Below are positions 16,453-24,716 of a DNA stretch of 24,983 nt, piece after piece. The stretch is taken from contig WJIO01000247.1 of the NCBI GenBank assembly GCA_014730235.1, positions 1 to 24,983 on the forward strand. The letters are read 5' to 3'. The DNA is from Candidatus Poribacteria bacterium (GTDB lineage: Bacteria; Poribacteria; DTPJ01; WJIO01). Made by a program: the position numbers and the translations under genes. The notes below the pieces were generated by a model. It did not search any database. It was not told the DNA's origin and was given only the letters and a program-made list of their open reading frames with translations. Position 1 is the first letter of the stretch, and each line of letters starts with the position of its first letter.

Positions 16453-18336
16453 CTATTTGCCATATCTTATCCAGACACGCATTTCCCCGGCTTCACGGTG
16501 ATCCCAAGCGTAATATGGAATAGCCGTAATCCTTATGGGTTTGCGCTTTTTAGATTCAAAACGGTAAAGAATATTATCCCAATCTGATTCATCCTCCAGT
16601 AATGCATCAGCTTTGATGACTGAAACACCACCCAGAAGGTTTACATCAAATTCAGTAGTAAATTCCGCATTTTCAGGAATAATAACATTATGCAATGGGA
16701 AAGGATTATCAGCCTGTTCAAGACAAAAAACAATTGGCCCTCGCTGAATTGCTACACAGCCTGCATCCTCCTTAACTCCTGGATGAGCATGCACTTTTTC
16801 CACAGGCATATCAAAAATTAACTCGACTGTATCCCCGGATTTCCATTCTCTCTCAATTCTGACATAACCCAGACTCATCAATTTATTTGAATTAAGCTTT
16901 TTTCCATTAACAAGTAGATTATATTTTTTTACCCAGCCGGGAATACGAAGGTTGAGACCAAAAGTTACCGGGAGTTTCTGGGTAACTTTCAATTTCACGT
17001 TTCCATCCCATGGATAATTTGTCTCCTGCTCTAAAATAACCTCATTTCCACCAATATCTAACTTACCTGTGCTCTGGATATATAGATGAATATAAGCATC
17101 AGAATCAGATTCAGAATAAATGTAGTTACCAATAGAAGCGATAAGCCTGGCGATATTAGGAGGACAACAGGCGCAGCCAAACCAGTCCTGGCGATGATGA
17201 TTACCTCTGCTTTCCAATGGATTGACATAGAAAAACTTCGTTCCATCCAGTGAAACACCACTGATAGCGCCATTATATAAAGCCCTTTCCATTACATCAG
17301 CAAAACGACTATCACCTTTAAACTGAAGCATGCGATGGTTCCAGAACACCAGACCAATAGCGGCGCATGTTTCAGCATAAGCAGTCAGGTTAGGTAAATC
17401 ATAATCGCCGGTGAAACCTTCATTGCTTCTGGATGGACCAATACCACCTGTAACATACATTCGCTTCAGGCATACATTTTCCCATAATCTTTCACAGGCA
17501 TCCAATAAACCCTTATCACCAGTTTCATTGGCTACATCAGCCATGCCGCAGTATAAATACATGGCTCTGACAGCATGTCCTACAACTTCGCTTTGTTCGC
17601 GGACAGGCAAATGATCCTGACAATATTCAGGATTAAATCTATCACCTAATCCCGGTTCTATTTGGTTAAGCTCTTTTACAAAGTATGATGGTTTTTGCCC
17701 ACGCTGATCCAGAAAAAATTGGCTTAACTTCAGATAACGCTCCTCACCCGTCGTATGATATAGTTTAACCAATGCTAATTCAATCTCTTCATGACCTGGT
17801 GCACCATCACGTTTTCCGAGTCCAAATACCGAATCAATATAGTCGGCATATTTACACATCACATCCAGAAGTGTTCTTTTACCTGTAGCATCATAATGAG
17901 CTACAGCAGCTTCCATAAGATGACCTGCGCAGTATAACTCATGCCAATGTGCCAGATTTTTCCATCGGTTTTCGGGTTCTACAACAGTAAAATAGATATT
18001 AAGGTAACCATCTTCCTGCTGTGCTCCGGCAATCTTTTCTATAACTTCATCCAGAAGCTTTTCCACTTCCGGATCGTGTTTATCAACCAGTGAATAGCTG
18101 GCGGCTTCTACCCACTTGGCAACATCTGAATCCCAGAAATAATGGGGTTTCGGTTCCATCCCGGGCTTCCAATTGAGCAAAAAGGCATCAATACGACCAG
18201 TATCTTTACACTGTTTATACTCATGTGGTATAGTCTTTTTGCGATTGATCTCCATCCGTGATGACCAGAATGTATCCTCAATACTAACCTGTGTAAAAGA
18301 TACAGGTGAAAGCTTTCTTTTTATCTGCGACTGCAT
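16453..18336 (-). CDS. GH127 family glycosidase, probable beta-L-arabinofuranosidase (DUF1680)
   Basis: At 627 residues this is about the family's usual length. AGGAGGT precedes the ATG. It starts with the family opening FTQVSIEDTFWSSRMEINRKKTIPH, followed by an (alpha/alpha)6 barrel. The pieces matching the catalytic set of HypBA1 are all present: Glu306 in EGFTGDYDLPN (acid/base), Glu322 and Cys324 in AYAETCA, and Cys388, Cys390 and Cys391 in WFGCACCPPN (zinc ligands and Cys nucleophile). The 16-residue spacing between the two Glu equals that of HypBA1 (322 and 338). A beta-sandwich C-terminus follows. No signal peptide is seen, so it probably acts in the cytoplasm on short imported arabinosides, although GH127 members have other sugar specificities. 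It lies between the amidotransferase and the permease, all on the - strand. Confidence 0.92.
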   Translation of the reverse strand: MQSQIKRKLSPVSFTQVSIEDTFWSSRMEINRKKTIPHEYKQCKDTGRIDAFLLNWKPGMEPKPHYFWDSDVAKWVEAASYSLVDKHDPEVEKLLDEVIEKIAGAQQEDGYLNIYFTVVEPENRWKNLAHWHELYCAGHLMEAAVAHYDATGKRTLLDVMCKYADYIDSVFGLGKRDGAPGHEEIELALVKLYHTTGEERYLKLSQFFLDQRGQKPSYFVKELNQIEPGLGDRFNPEYCQDHLPVREQSEVVGHAVRAMYLYCGMADVANETGDKGLLDACERLWENVCLKRMYVTGGIGPSRSNEGFTGDYDLPNLTAYAETCAAIGLVFWNHRMLQFKGDSRFADVMERALYNGAISGVSLDGTKFFYVNPLESRGNHHRQDWFGCACCPPNIARLIASIGNYIYSESDSDAYIHLYIQSTGKLDIGGNEVILEQETNYPWDGNVKLKVTQKLPVTFGLNLRIPGWVKKYNLLVNGKKLNSNKLMSLGYVRIEREWKSGDTVELIFDMPVEKVHAHPGVKEDAGCVAIQRGPIVFCLEQADNPFPLHNVIIPENAEFTTEFDVNLLGGVSVIKADALLEDESDWDNILYRFESKKRKPIRITAIPYYAWDHREAGEMRVWIRYGK

Positions 18337-18444
18337 GTCTACCTCCTGAATATATAATTAAAGAGCATCATATTTATACATAACCTGAATTTCAAAAGAT
18401 TATACAAATGATTAACAGGAGCGTCAATATAAAAGGTATATATG

Positions 18445-19110
18445 TTATCTAGAATAACCTTGGGCGATGGAAAAGAAGTTTTCTAAGACTTTAAAACCAT
18501 CAGTATAATTATTGTTTGACTGTTCCGGATGGAATTGAGTTCCGTAAATAGGTTTCCGGGAATGAACAAATGCCTGGACTTTACAATTTTCTGAACTGGC
18601 AAGCAAGATAAGAGCACTTGCTAATTCTTTTACCTCCCAACTGTGATATTCCTGCACTCTTATGGTTTTATTTAATCCCTTAAACAATGGATCTGGTCTT
18701 ATTACCTTTACAGGAAACATTCCCCATTCTTTGTATTGTCCCGGACAGTAACCGGGATTTAAATCAGGTTCATATTCCTCTATATTCCTGATAGGACCAA
18801 TTTTGCTACCGAACTGCACAGAAACTATCTGGTGACCACCACAAAAACCAATTTGAGGCACATTCCATTCCTTTATACACTCACAATAATCTTTTGTCTG
18901 CAATACATCATAATCATCATACATTGCACTGCCGCCGCTGTGACATATGGCCCAAGGGTTTTGCTGATTATATAATTCATAATTTACATGTTTGTAATGC
19001 AGAATTAGACAACGGTCCTTTGAATATTTTTCCAGAGTAAGTTTATGAAAATAGAAAGAAGAGGAATTTTTGTAAGTATTCTCTATATCAGTAACAATAT
19101 ACCATATCAT
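18445..19110 (-). CDS. Class I glutamine amidotransferase-like protein
   Basis: This is a 221-residue, single-domain protein. The nucleophile elbow is IGFCGGHQ with Cys90. The His-Glu part of the triad is FHPEQ with His194 and Glu196, and WAICHSGG near residue 55 is the oxyanion-type loop. These match the class I (GATase, Pfam GATase or peptidase C26-like) fold. No synthase domain is attached, so it may act as a free amidase or gamma-glutamyl hydrolase-like enzyme, or serve a separate synthase. AGAGGTGT lies before the ATG. The GH127 gene follows 108 bases downstream on the same strand. The specific reaction is unknown. Confidence 0.82.
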   Translation of the reverse strand: MIWYIVTDIENTYKNSSSFYFHKLTLEKYSKDRCLILHYKHVNYELYNQQNPWAICHSGGSAMYDDYDVLQTKDYCECIKEWNVPQIGFCGGHQIVSVQFGSKIGPIRNIEEYEPDLNPGYCPGQYKEWGMFPVKVIRPDPLFKGLNKTIRVQEYHSWEVKELASALILLASSENCKVQAFVHSRKPIYGTQFHPEQSNNNYTDGFKVLENFFSIAQGYSR

Positions 19111-19655
19111 TAATACACCTCTAATCTAGCAATTAAGGAATTTGACTTCTAGTCAACTCGGTGAAACCAGAATTATTCTAACATCATTCACCAATAAAAT
19201 AAAAATATGGAAAAAGGCATTTTTAAGTGTTGTATTATTTAAAAATCTCTAAAGCTATATAAACAGAGAAATAAAAGGAGTAACCAATTAACACATAGCA
19301 TAATAGACCACTATTAAAAGACGATTATAAAGGCATTAGGGTTATAAAGCGATATTCCATAGGGTGATGTAAACAATTGTAAACACATCGTCTTCCAGAG
19401 ACCAAACAGACAACGCCCCATAATATATGTTATGCAGAGCAAATTTCTAATAAAAATGATACAAACCAATCATCTCAGGTTACCCCAGGTTTAGTTTAAT
19501 AAAAACTGTTATATATCTGTTATTTCTGCTTTCGCAGGAATAAGCGTTAAATTAACTTTCCTCCTTGCGTCACGCTTGTGTCATGGCAAGGGTGACATTG
19601 TCAGGGATAACGCCTTTAATTACAGGAGTTTATCGCCATGACACATTGTAAATAA
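19111..19655. other. 545-base intergenic region with small dyads
   Basis: No protein gene could be supported. Just upstream of the amidotransferase start is a dyad, TTGACT-TCT-AGTCAA (19142-19156), which might be an operator. A hairpin of the shared MITE core lies at 19519-19544 (TTATTTCTGC-TTTC-GCAGGAATAA). Near the 3' end of the HTH gene there is a perfect 11-bp inverted repeat, TGTGTCATGGC (19577-19587) with its complement at 19635-19645. Between these arms is TGACATTGTCA (19593-19603). Confidence 0.5.
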
Positions 19656-20063
19656 TTATTTATCTACAGAACGACGTATCTTTTGCCATAGGGATTCACC
19701 CCGGCTGTTATCGTCTTTTCTGTCCTCCAGAAGTTTTCTTTGGGCTTCCAACTCATCAGCAAGTTTCATAATAATCGCATCGGATCTTTCATGGTTTACA
19801 CGTATCTCTTCCTGGAGTTTTTCTATCTGTTTATTCTTCTCATCCAACTCATTTCTCAGCATGCTTATTATCATGTCTTTGTCATTTTCTGACATGACAA
19901 TTTCGGCAACCTTGTCATCAGCAACATCAACCCCGACCATACGTCTACCGCTCTGCATTTTGCTTTGTATTTTGCCATCAGATATGTACCTTCTCACTGT
20001 CCTTTCTGACATGCCAAGTATGTCAGATGCCTGAGAAACTGTCACCCATTTTGTCATAGCCAC
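19656..20063 (-). CDS. Small HTH (MerR/excisionase-like) DNA-binding protein with coiled coil
   Basis: This 135-residue protein has a winged-HTH of the HTH_17/MerR type at residues 5-45 (WVTVSQASDILGMSERTVRRYISDGKIQSK) and a charged coiled coil at about 62-118 (NELDEKNKQIEKLQEEI), ending in a basic tail. The GTG at 20063 sits 5 bases after GGAG and is the likely start; the ATG at 20057 is the alternative. Upstream a palindrome, TTTGTCATGACAAA (20105-20118), with a further TCATGACAA half-site next to it, overlaps the likely -35 region (CATAAT -10 at 20087-20092), which suggests autoregulation. Such small proteins act as repressors, excisionases or plasmid/phage regulators. Which applies cannot be told. 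No recombinase or phage gene is nearby. Confidence 0.78.
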   Translation of the reverse strand: MAMTKWVTVSQASDILGMSERTVRRYISDGKIQSKMQSGRRMVGVDVADDKVAEIVMSENDKDMIISMLRNELDEKNKQIEKLQEEIRVNHERSDAIIMKLADELEAQRKLLEDRKDDNSRGESLWQKIRRSVDK

Positions 20064-20086
20064 CTATACTCCTTTAGTCATGTTTT

Positions 20087-20128
20087 ATTATGCCAATTCA
20101 AACCTTTGTCATGACAAATCATGACAAT
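20087..20128 (-). promoter_or_regulatory. Probable promoter and operator of the HTH gene
   Basis: A perfect 14-bp palindrome TTTGTCATGACAAA (20105-20118) is followed by a second TCATGACAA (20119-20127). On the - strand TTGTCA could be a -35 box, followed 19 bases later by CATAAT (20087-20092) as -10. The spacing is a little long. A dimer of the HTH protein binding here would block transcription. Confidence 0.5.
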
Positions 20129-20153
20129 TAAAGGTGTGTCTGGAAATTAATTT

Positions 20154-20267
20154 AGCTCTTCCTAAAGATAAGAAACTTCTTTATGCAGATCTTCTAGATT
20201 CCTGCTTTCGCAGGAATGACAGGCTGAGATAATTTTCAATTATAACCACACCAAACCCGGAAGAGCC
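20154..20267. mobile_element. MITE copy A with ISL3-like ends
   Basis: The right end, read inward, is GGCTCTTCCGGGTTTGGTG, which resembles the ends I know from ISL3-family insertion sequences. The left end is AGCTCTTCC, after which about 13 bp are missing relative to copy B. The body matches copy B at 24811-24930 in the same orientation: TAAAGATAAGAAACTTCTTT, the hairpin core, then CTGAGA and TTTCAATTATAAC-like segments. The 8 bases on each side are ATTAATTT (20146-20153) and ATAAATTT (20268-20275), a slightly decayed 8-bp target duplication. It carries no gene. Confidence 0.75.
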
Positions 20268-20275
20268 ATAAATTT

Positions 20276-20483
20276 TTAAATTTATATCAACAATCTGGAT
20301 TATAAAACACCACAAGACGCGATATCAAGCGGCTTAACCGTAAACACAGAGCATATTAAGCCATCGGCATTTTAACATCAAAGATATTTTAGCTTTCAAC
20401 TACGCAAATATCCCTCTTTACTCTTATAAGCGTTTCCAACCCCACTAAATACCCCTTTGGGAAAAGAAACTTTTAGAATCGAT
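20276..20483. other. Remaining intergenic region downstream of the methyltransferase
   Basis: Between MITE copy A and the end of the methyltransferase gene I see no gene, no tRNA and no clear terminator. The stretch is AT-rich with no repeat that recurs elsewhere in the window. Confidence 0.4.
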
Positions 20484-22418
20484 TTATAAACCAACTTCTT
20501 TAAGAAATATCCGGTCTTTATCATTTAGATTATAAAGATTAAAAACCAGCCTATCGATATAACTGTCCAAAAAAATAAAATTACCTTTATCATTACAAGT
20601 TACTATTTCTTTAACAGCATTAACTATTTTGGTAACTAAGGCCTGATTGATGTCTGATATTATAGGTACAGGTACATCATCTGCATAACCTTTACGGAAG
20701 TGCATAGTTCTTGTAGATTGATTGTAAATGAATTGATGAACATACCAGGATATAAATCTTGAATTAATGATTGCACATAAATAGCTTAAGGGATATGAAT
20801 CACTTACAATATTAGTAACTGTATTAGAATTTAACCAGTAACCTTCTTCATCCAAAGCAGCCATAAGTTTAATATGAGGTTTTGGATGCTTAATATGAGC
20901 TACTATATCCTGGGTTACTATTTTAGGATTATAAAACCTCTTAAGGCCATTAATAAAAGCTCTTTCATTTTTCTTACGCTGTGGAACATCTTTCTTTAAC
21001 TTGTAGCGTTTAATATCCCTTCCCTTTAATACTGTATCTTTTTCTTCATTTTCAGGATATAGATGGCTGTTTGGATTCAATCCACTCCATATTTGTGTTA
21101 TATCACCCAAACTTATACAGTTATCTGTTAATTTATTAATAATATTTTTTACATTTTCATTTCTAACCCATATATAAAAACGTTTTGGCCTTAAGTATTT
21201 ATTATTAATCCTATGAGAGTAGTTAATTTTTTCTTTCTCAGCAACGGATATTGATATAGGTATTTGTTGTTTTTTTTCCGTTTTACTAGCGATTATTATT
21301 AACTGTTCAAGGCGAACATTTGGAAAGACTTTGCGAGTATCAATAATTTCCAGTATTTTACATTTATCAAGTAATAATTGTCTTGTATTCTCCCAACTCA
21401 GTACATAACTTAGGGATTTAGGAACTATAAAACCCAGTAATCCATCTGTTTCCAGGGATTTTATTGATTTTCTTATAAACAGTGAAGTTGAATCTAATTT
21501 ACATTTACAGCCAAACTCATCTTGCAGTAACATTTTTTCATTTTTGGAAAATTTAATTCCGTAGGGAGGATTACCAATAATTATTTGATATTTTTTATCC
21601 AAATCAGAATTATTATGACATCTTTTTGGCAATAGATAATTTTCATTACTGATATTATTTTTGCAATTGAAAACAATATCTTTCCGGGTTATAACTATTG
21701 ATTTTAGAATTATTATTGCTGATGCAATTTCAATTGCCTCCTGATCCAGATCCATCCCAAATAAATGATTGTTGACAATGTCGGAAACCCAGGAATCATC
21801 ATCACGATAATAATAACTATAAAATTCAACGAATAGATTAAAAGCATATGTCAGAAAATATCCTGAGCCGCAAGCAGGATCACAAATTTTCAAATCCTTT
21901 ATGGATTCAAGATCTCTGGATGATGATATATGCTTTTTTTTACCCCAGAGGTATTTACCCAATGTCTGGTCTACAATATATTGAATAATATGCTGAGGTG
22001 TGTAATATATACCTTTCCCTTTACAATACTTGTTTGACTTTTCATTATTAATTTTTCTATATTTTTCATCATATATTATTCTGTTGACCAGGAAGTTCTC
22101 ATATACGTTGCCAAGTATTTCAAAGGGTATACTTTCCATACGAATAGATGATATTTCATCTTTAATTTCATCAACTATTTTTTTTGGGAAATAAAATGAT
22201 ATATCTGGTCGGATCAGCTTATTAAGTGTATCTGTAATATGAAGTTTTCTGCTTTTTAATAATTCTTGGGTTAGTAATCTAAGCAGCATCTTTTGTGATG
22301 CCTGGATAACCTTTTTTATTTCAAAATTACTATCCGCAAATTCCGTTTTCTCAATGAGTTTCTTCCGCCATTCTATTGATTTCTTTATTATCGATTCCTG
22401 ACCCAATTTTCCTCTCAT
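20484..22418 (-). CDS. Eco57I/TaqI-type N6-adenine DNA methyltransferase, no nuclease domain seen
   Basis: The protein is 644 residues. A helical N-terminus (1-120) leads to GKGIYYTPQHIIQYIV (motif X region). SAM motif I is CDPACGSGYFLTYAF with Asp180, and the amino-methyltransferase motif IV is GNPPYGIKFS (Asn283 to Tyr286). A TaqI-like target recognition domain follows at about 420-630 (QIWSGLNPNSHLYPENEE, VLKGRDIKRYK, YWLNSNTVTNIV, IINSRFISWY). It would methylate adenine within a specific DNA site. Type IIG enzymes with this core usually carry an N-terminal PD-(D/E)XK nuclease of about 200 residues, and none is recognisable here. The ATG lacks a good Shine-Dalgarno; the frame is closed by a stop upstream. 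A TTG five codons in, after AGAGGA, is an alternative start. It follows the J-domain gene by 66 bases. Base composition is clearly more AT-rich than the metabolic genes. Confidence 0.88.
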   Translation of the reverse strand: MRGKLGQESIIKKSIEWRKKLIEKTEFADSNFEIKKVIQASQKMLLRLLTQELLKSRKLHITDTLNKLIRPDISFYFPKKIVDEIKDEISSIRMESIPFEILGNVYENFLVNRIIYDEKYRKINNEKSNKYCKGKGIYYTPQHIIQYIVDQTLGKYLWGKKKHISSSRDLESIKDLKICDPACGSGYFLTYAFNLFVEFYSYYYRDDDSWVSDIVNNHLFGMDLDQEAIEIASAIIILKSIVITRKDIVFNCKNNISNENYLLPKRCHNNSDLDKKYQIIIGNPPYGIKFSKNEKMLLQDEFGCKCKLDSTSLFIRKSIKSLETDGLLGFIVPKSLSYVLSWENTRQLLLDKCKILEIIDTRKVFPNVRLEQLIIIASKTEKKQQIPISISVAEKEKINYSHRINNKYLRPKRFYIWVRNENVKNIINKLTDNCISLGDITQIWSGLNPNSHLYPENEEKDTVLKGRDIKRYKLKKDVPQRKKNERAFINGLKRFYNPKIVTQDIVAHIKHPKPHIKLMAALDEEGYWLNSNTVTNIVSDSYPLSYLCAIINSRFISWYVHQFIYNQSTRTMHFRKGYADDVPVPIISDINQALVTKIVNAVKEIVTCNDKGNFIFLDSYIDRLVFNLYNLNDKDRIFLKEVGL

Positions 22419-22484
22419 ATATTTTAATCTATGTAAATGATAATCAAGGTATTTTTTTAATTATAATATTCAAGTCGTGAGAAC

Positions 22485-24716
22485 CTATATTTTTAAATAC
22501 CAGGTTTTGTCTGGCTCCATTAATTCTTCTACCTTAAAGGCCTGTTCACAACCAATACTTTTTAATTCCTCTTCACCAAAATTCCAGCTTTGAGGGTTCA
22601 TATCTTTATTATAATGCAAATGTAAACCATTTTTCTTAGTTATTGAGACCATTTTTTTTATTGCTTCCAGTTCAAGCTCTTTGATTTTTTCTTTAAATCC
22701 CGGATCAAATGTATTTAAATTATGCTCCCTGGCTGACCAATTAGTAAAAGGAACACCAAACATTGCAGTGGTGATAACAACATCAAAGTATTCTTCCACA
22801 AAAGCCTCATCAATTCTGTCAACACTTATTCTGTAATATTTACATCCTCCATACTCTGAAGGACCACTATAGTTAATATCAGCAGCAGAGACTTCAGCTC
22901 CTAGCTTTGCCAGAATTATTGGTACTGAAAATTCTTCAGGTTCTCTACCAACCCCCATAACAAGGATTTTTTTACCTGACCAGCTATCCAGCATGGATTC
23001 AAGTATTCTTATTTCCTCAAAATATGGTCCCAAATAACTGCTATTTTCTTCATCCTCATAATTTTCAGAATTCCAAGCTGTATCTATCTTTTGATTTTCA
23101 GGTTTATCAGTAACTTGATTTTGATTTAATTCATCCTGTTCTAGATTATCATGATCCTCATATGGATTGCTTAAACCCTCCATGTATTTAAAATCTGATT
23201 CCATTTCGTTTTCCTCCACTGTATTAATATTATCCAGTAGTTTGATTTTCTTTTGTTTTCCAGCATTTTTATCTGGTTTATTAGAAGTATTATTAAATAA
23301 TCTGCTTATATTTCCCAGATAATTTATCATAGAAGAATCTTCTTTAAAGACATTAGCATCATTTTTTCCTGATTTTATTTTCCTGATGACAGAATCTTTT
23401 GCCTCTATAAGTAATTTAAAATACTGTTCCTTTTGTTCCTTGTCAGGTGCATCTGAATTTTTATCTGGATGATATATCTTGGCTTTTCGTTTAAAAGCAT
23501 CCTTAACTTGCTTTTCTGTTATTTCTTTTGTGTTATCAAGACCTAGAATTGAGTAATAATCACTGGGTTGGAAGAACATGGAAAAATATCTTGATGCAAA
23601 TGCAAAATCAGGATTCTGGTTATATATTATCCGGGCATATTCTTCATTTTCAATAGCGATTTTGGATTGACCAAAAAGTCTGTAGGTAATTTTTTGTTTC
23701 AGCAACGCAAAATTCCTGATCTCTTCTTTTACCGCAGTTATCACATCCTGACCCATTTTAGATAGATCATCCAGGTTTATCTTCTCCCAGAAAGATTTAT
23801 TTTTATTCAAACGTTTAAAGGCGGAAATATATTCTTCCTCTATTTTTTTTACATTATCCCTATATTCCTTCTCTTTCTTTATTTTGTCTTCATCTTGAAT
23901 TTTTTCCTGTTCCTTATCTGGAGTGGATTCTTCAGCTTTCTTTTTTGGTTTAATGTCACCTATATGATTTAGAGAATAAGAAGCTATTTGGTATTTTGCC
24001 TCAATATCCGATAGTTCTGAGAAAAATATTCTTTCCTTATCTGAATATTTCAGGGCATCCAGAGGTGATAATTCACATGATAATTGATCATTTCCTGATT
24101 CAGATAATAAAGCCTGATATGCAATTTCACCTGATATACCTTCAGGAAATATTTGTGCTGCTTTACGAATTTTTATACATCTATGCAGGTTCTGCACCAT
24201 TGGCCATATTAATTCTTTCTTCATCTTCAAAGGGAAATTGCCAAAATTTACCTTATTAAGTCCAGGATCAATATATTTATTATATTTCTTAAATATTCTT
24301 CTTATTTCTTTACTGGCGTAAATTTCACATTCTTCATTTCCAGAAAGCATGTTTATGGCTTCAGATAATGTAAGAGCAACAGCAACGTTATATTTAACAG
24401 CAAATGGTATTGAATCAGAACCGAAATTAAATGATGTTTTATTGTCTGTATTTATGTGCTTTTTGGCTTCATCATCAATAAATTCCTTAATCACGTGTTC
24501 AATTCTGCTTTTTCCATAGCTTCTTAATTGTCTATCAACAGAAAACCACTCAATAATCCCGAGTTTCTTTTTTGTTGATAGTATCTTTTCTATATTCTTA
24601 CTTTTATCATTATCTTTATTCAGTATAAAGGTATCATCTATCCTTATTTTGGGTTTGCTATCTGGAATGTTATTATCTTCATCTATAAGCAAGTCTATTA
24701 TAATTTTTGAAATCAT
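22485..24716 (-). CDS. J-domain and methyltransferase-like fusion protein of unknown function
   Basis: The 743-residue protein has an unrecognised N-terminal region (about 1-255) and a Lys/Glu-rich charged helix (about 255-305). A further helical region runs to about 380. A complete J-domain follows at about 386-448: DYYSILGLDN, QVKDAFKRKAKIYHPDKNSD with His416-Pro417-Asp418, the tripeptide that stimulates Hsp70 ATPase. After an acidic linker (about 460-565) comes a Rossmann-type methyltransferase-like domain: ILVMGVGREPEEF (SAM-type glycine loop at 588-590), LGAEVSAADINYSG and DVVITTAMFGVPFTNWS. This lacks an NPPY-type DNA-methylation motif, so the substrate may not be DNA. It is the first gene of a probable operon with the adenine methyltransferase. 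It is strongly AT-rich, which suggests horizontal transfer. No known family was recognised for the whole protein. Confidence 0.7.
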   Translation of the reverse strand: MISKIIIDLLIDEDNNIPDSKPKIRIDDTFILNKDNDKSKNIEKILSTKKKLGIIEWFSVDRQLRSYGKSRIEHVIKEFIDDEAKKHINTDNKTSFNFGSDSIPFAVKYNVAVALTLSEAINMLSGNEECEIYASKEIRRIFKKYNKYIDPGLNKVNFGNFPLKMKKELIWPMVQNLHRCIKIRKAAQIFPEGISGEIAYQALLSESGNDQLSCELSPLDALKYSDKERIFFSELSDIEAKYQIASYSLNHIGDIKPKKKAEESTPDKEQEKIQDEDKIKKEKEYRDNVKKIEEEYISAFKRLNKNKSFWEKINLDDLSKMGQDVITAVKEEIRNFALLKQKITYRLFGQSKIAIENEEYARIIYNQNPDFAFASRYFSMFFQPSDYYSILGLDNTKEITEKQVKDAFKRKAKIYHPDKNSDAPDKEQKEQYFKLLIEAKDSVIRKIKSGKNDANVFKEDSSMINYLGNISRLFNNTSNKPDKNAGKQKKIKLLDNINTVEENEMESDFKYMEGLSNPYEDHDNLEQDELNQNQVTDKPENQKIDTAWNSENYEDEENSSYLGPYFEEIRILESMLDSWSGKKILVMGVGREPEEFSVPIILAKLGAEVSAADINYSGPSEYGGCKYYRISVDRIDEAFVEEYFDVVITTAMFGVPFTNWSAREHNLNTFDPGFKEKIKELELEAIKKMVSITKKNGLHLHYNKDMNPQSWNFGEEELKSIGCEQAFKVEELMEPDKTWYLKI

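Noticed and set aside
20484-22418. A complete type IIG restriction-methylation enzyme.
   Set aside because: No PD-(D/E)XK, HNH or PLD nuclease motif could be found, and the N-terminus is too short for the usual nuclease domain.
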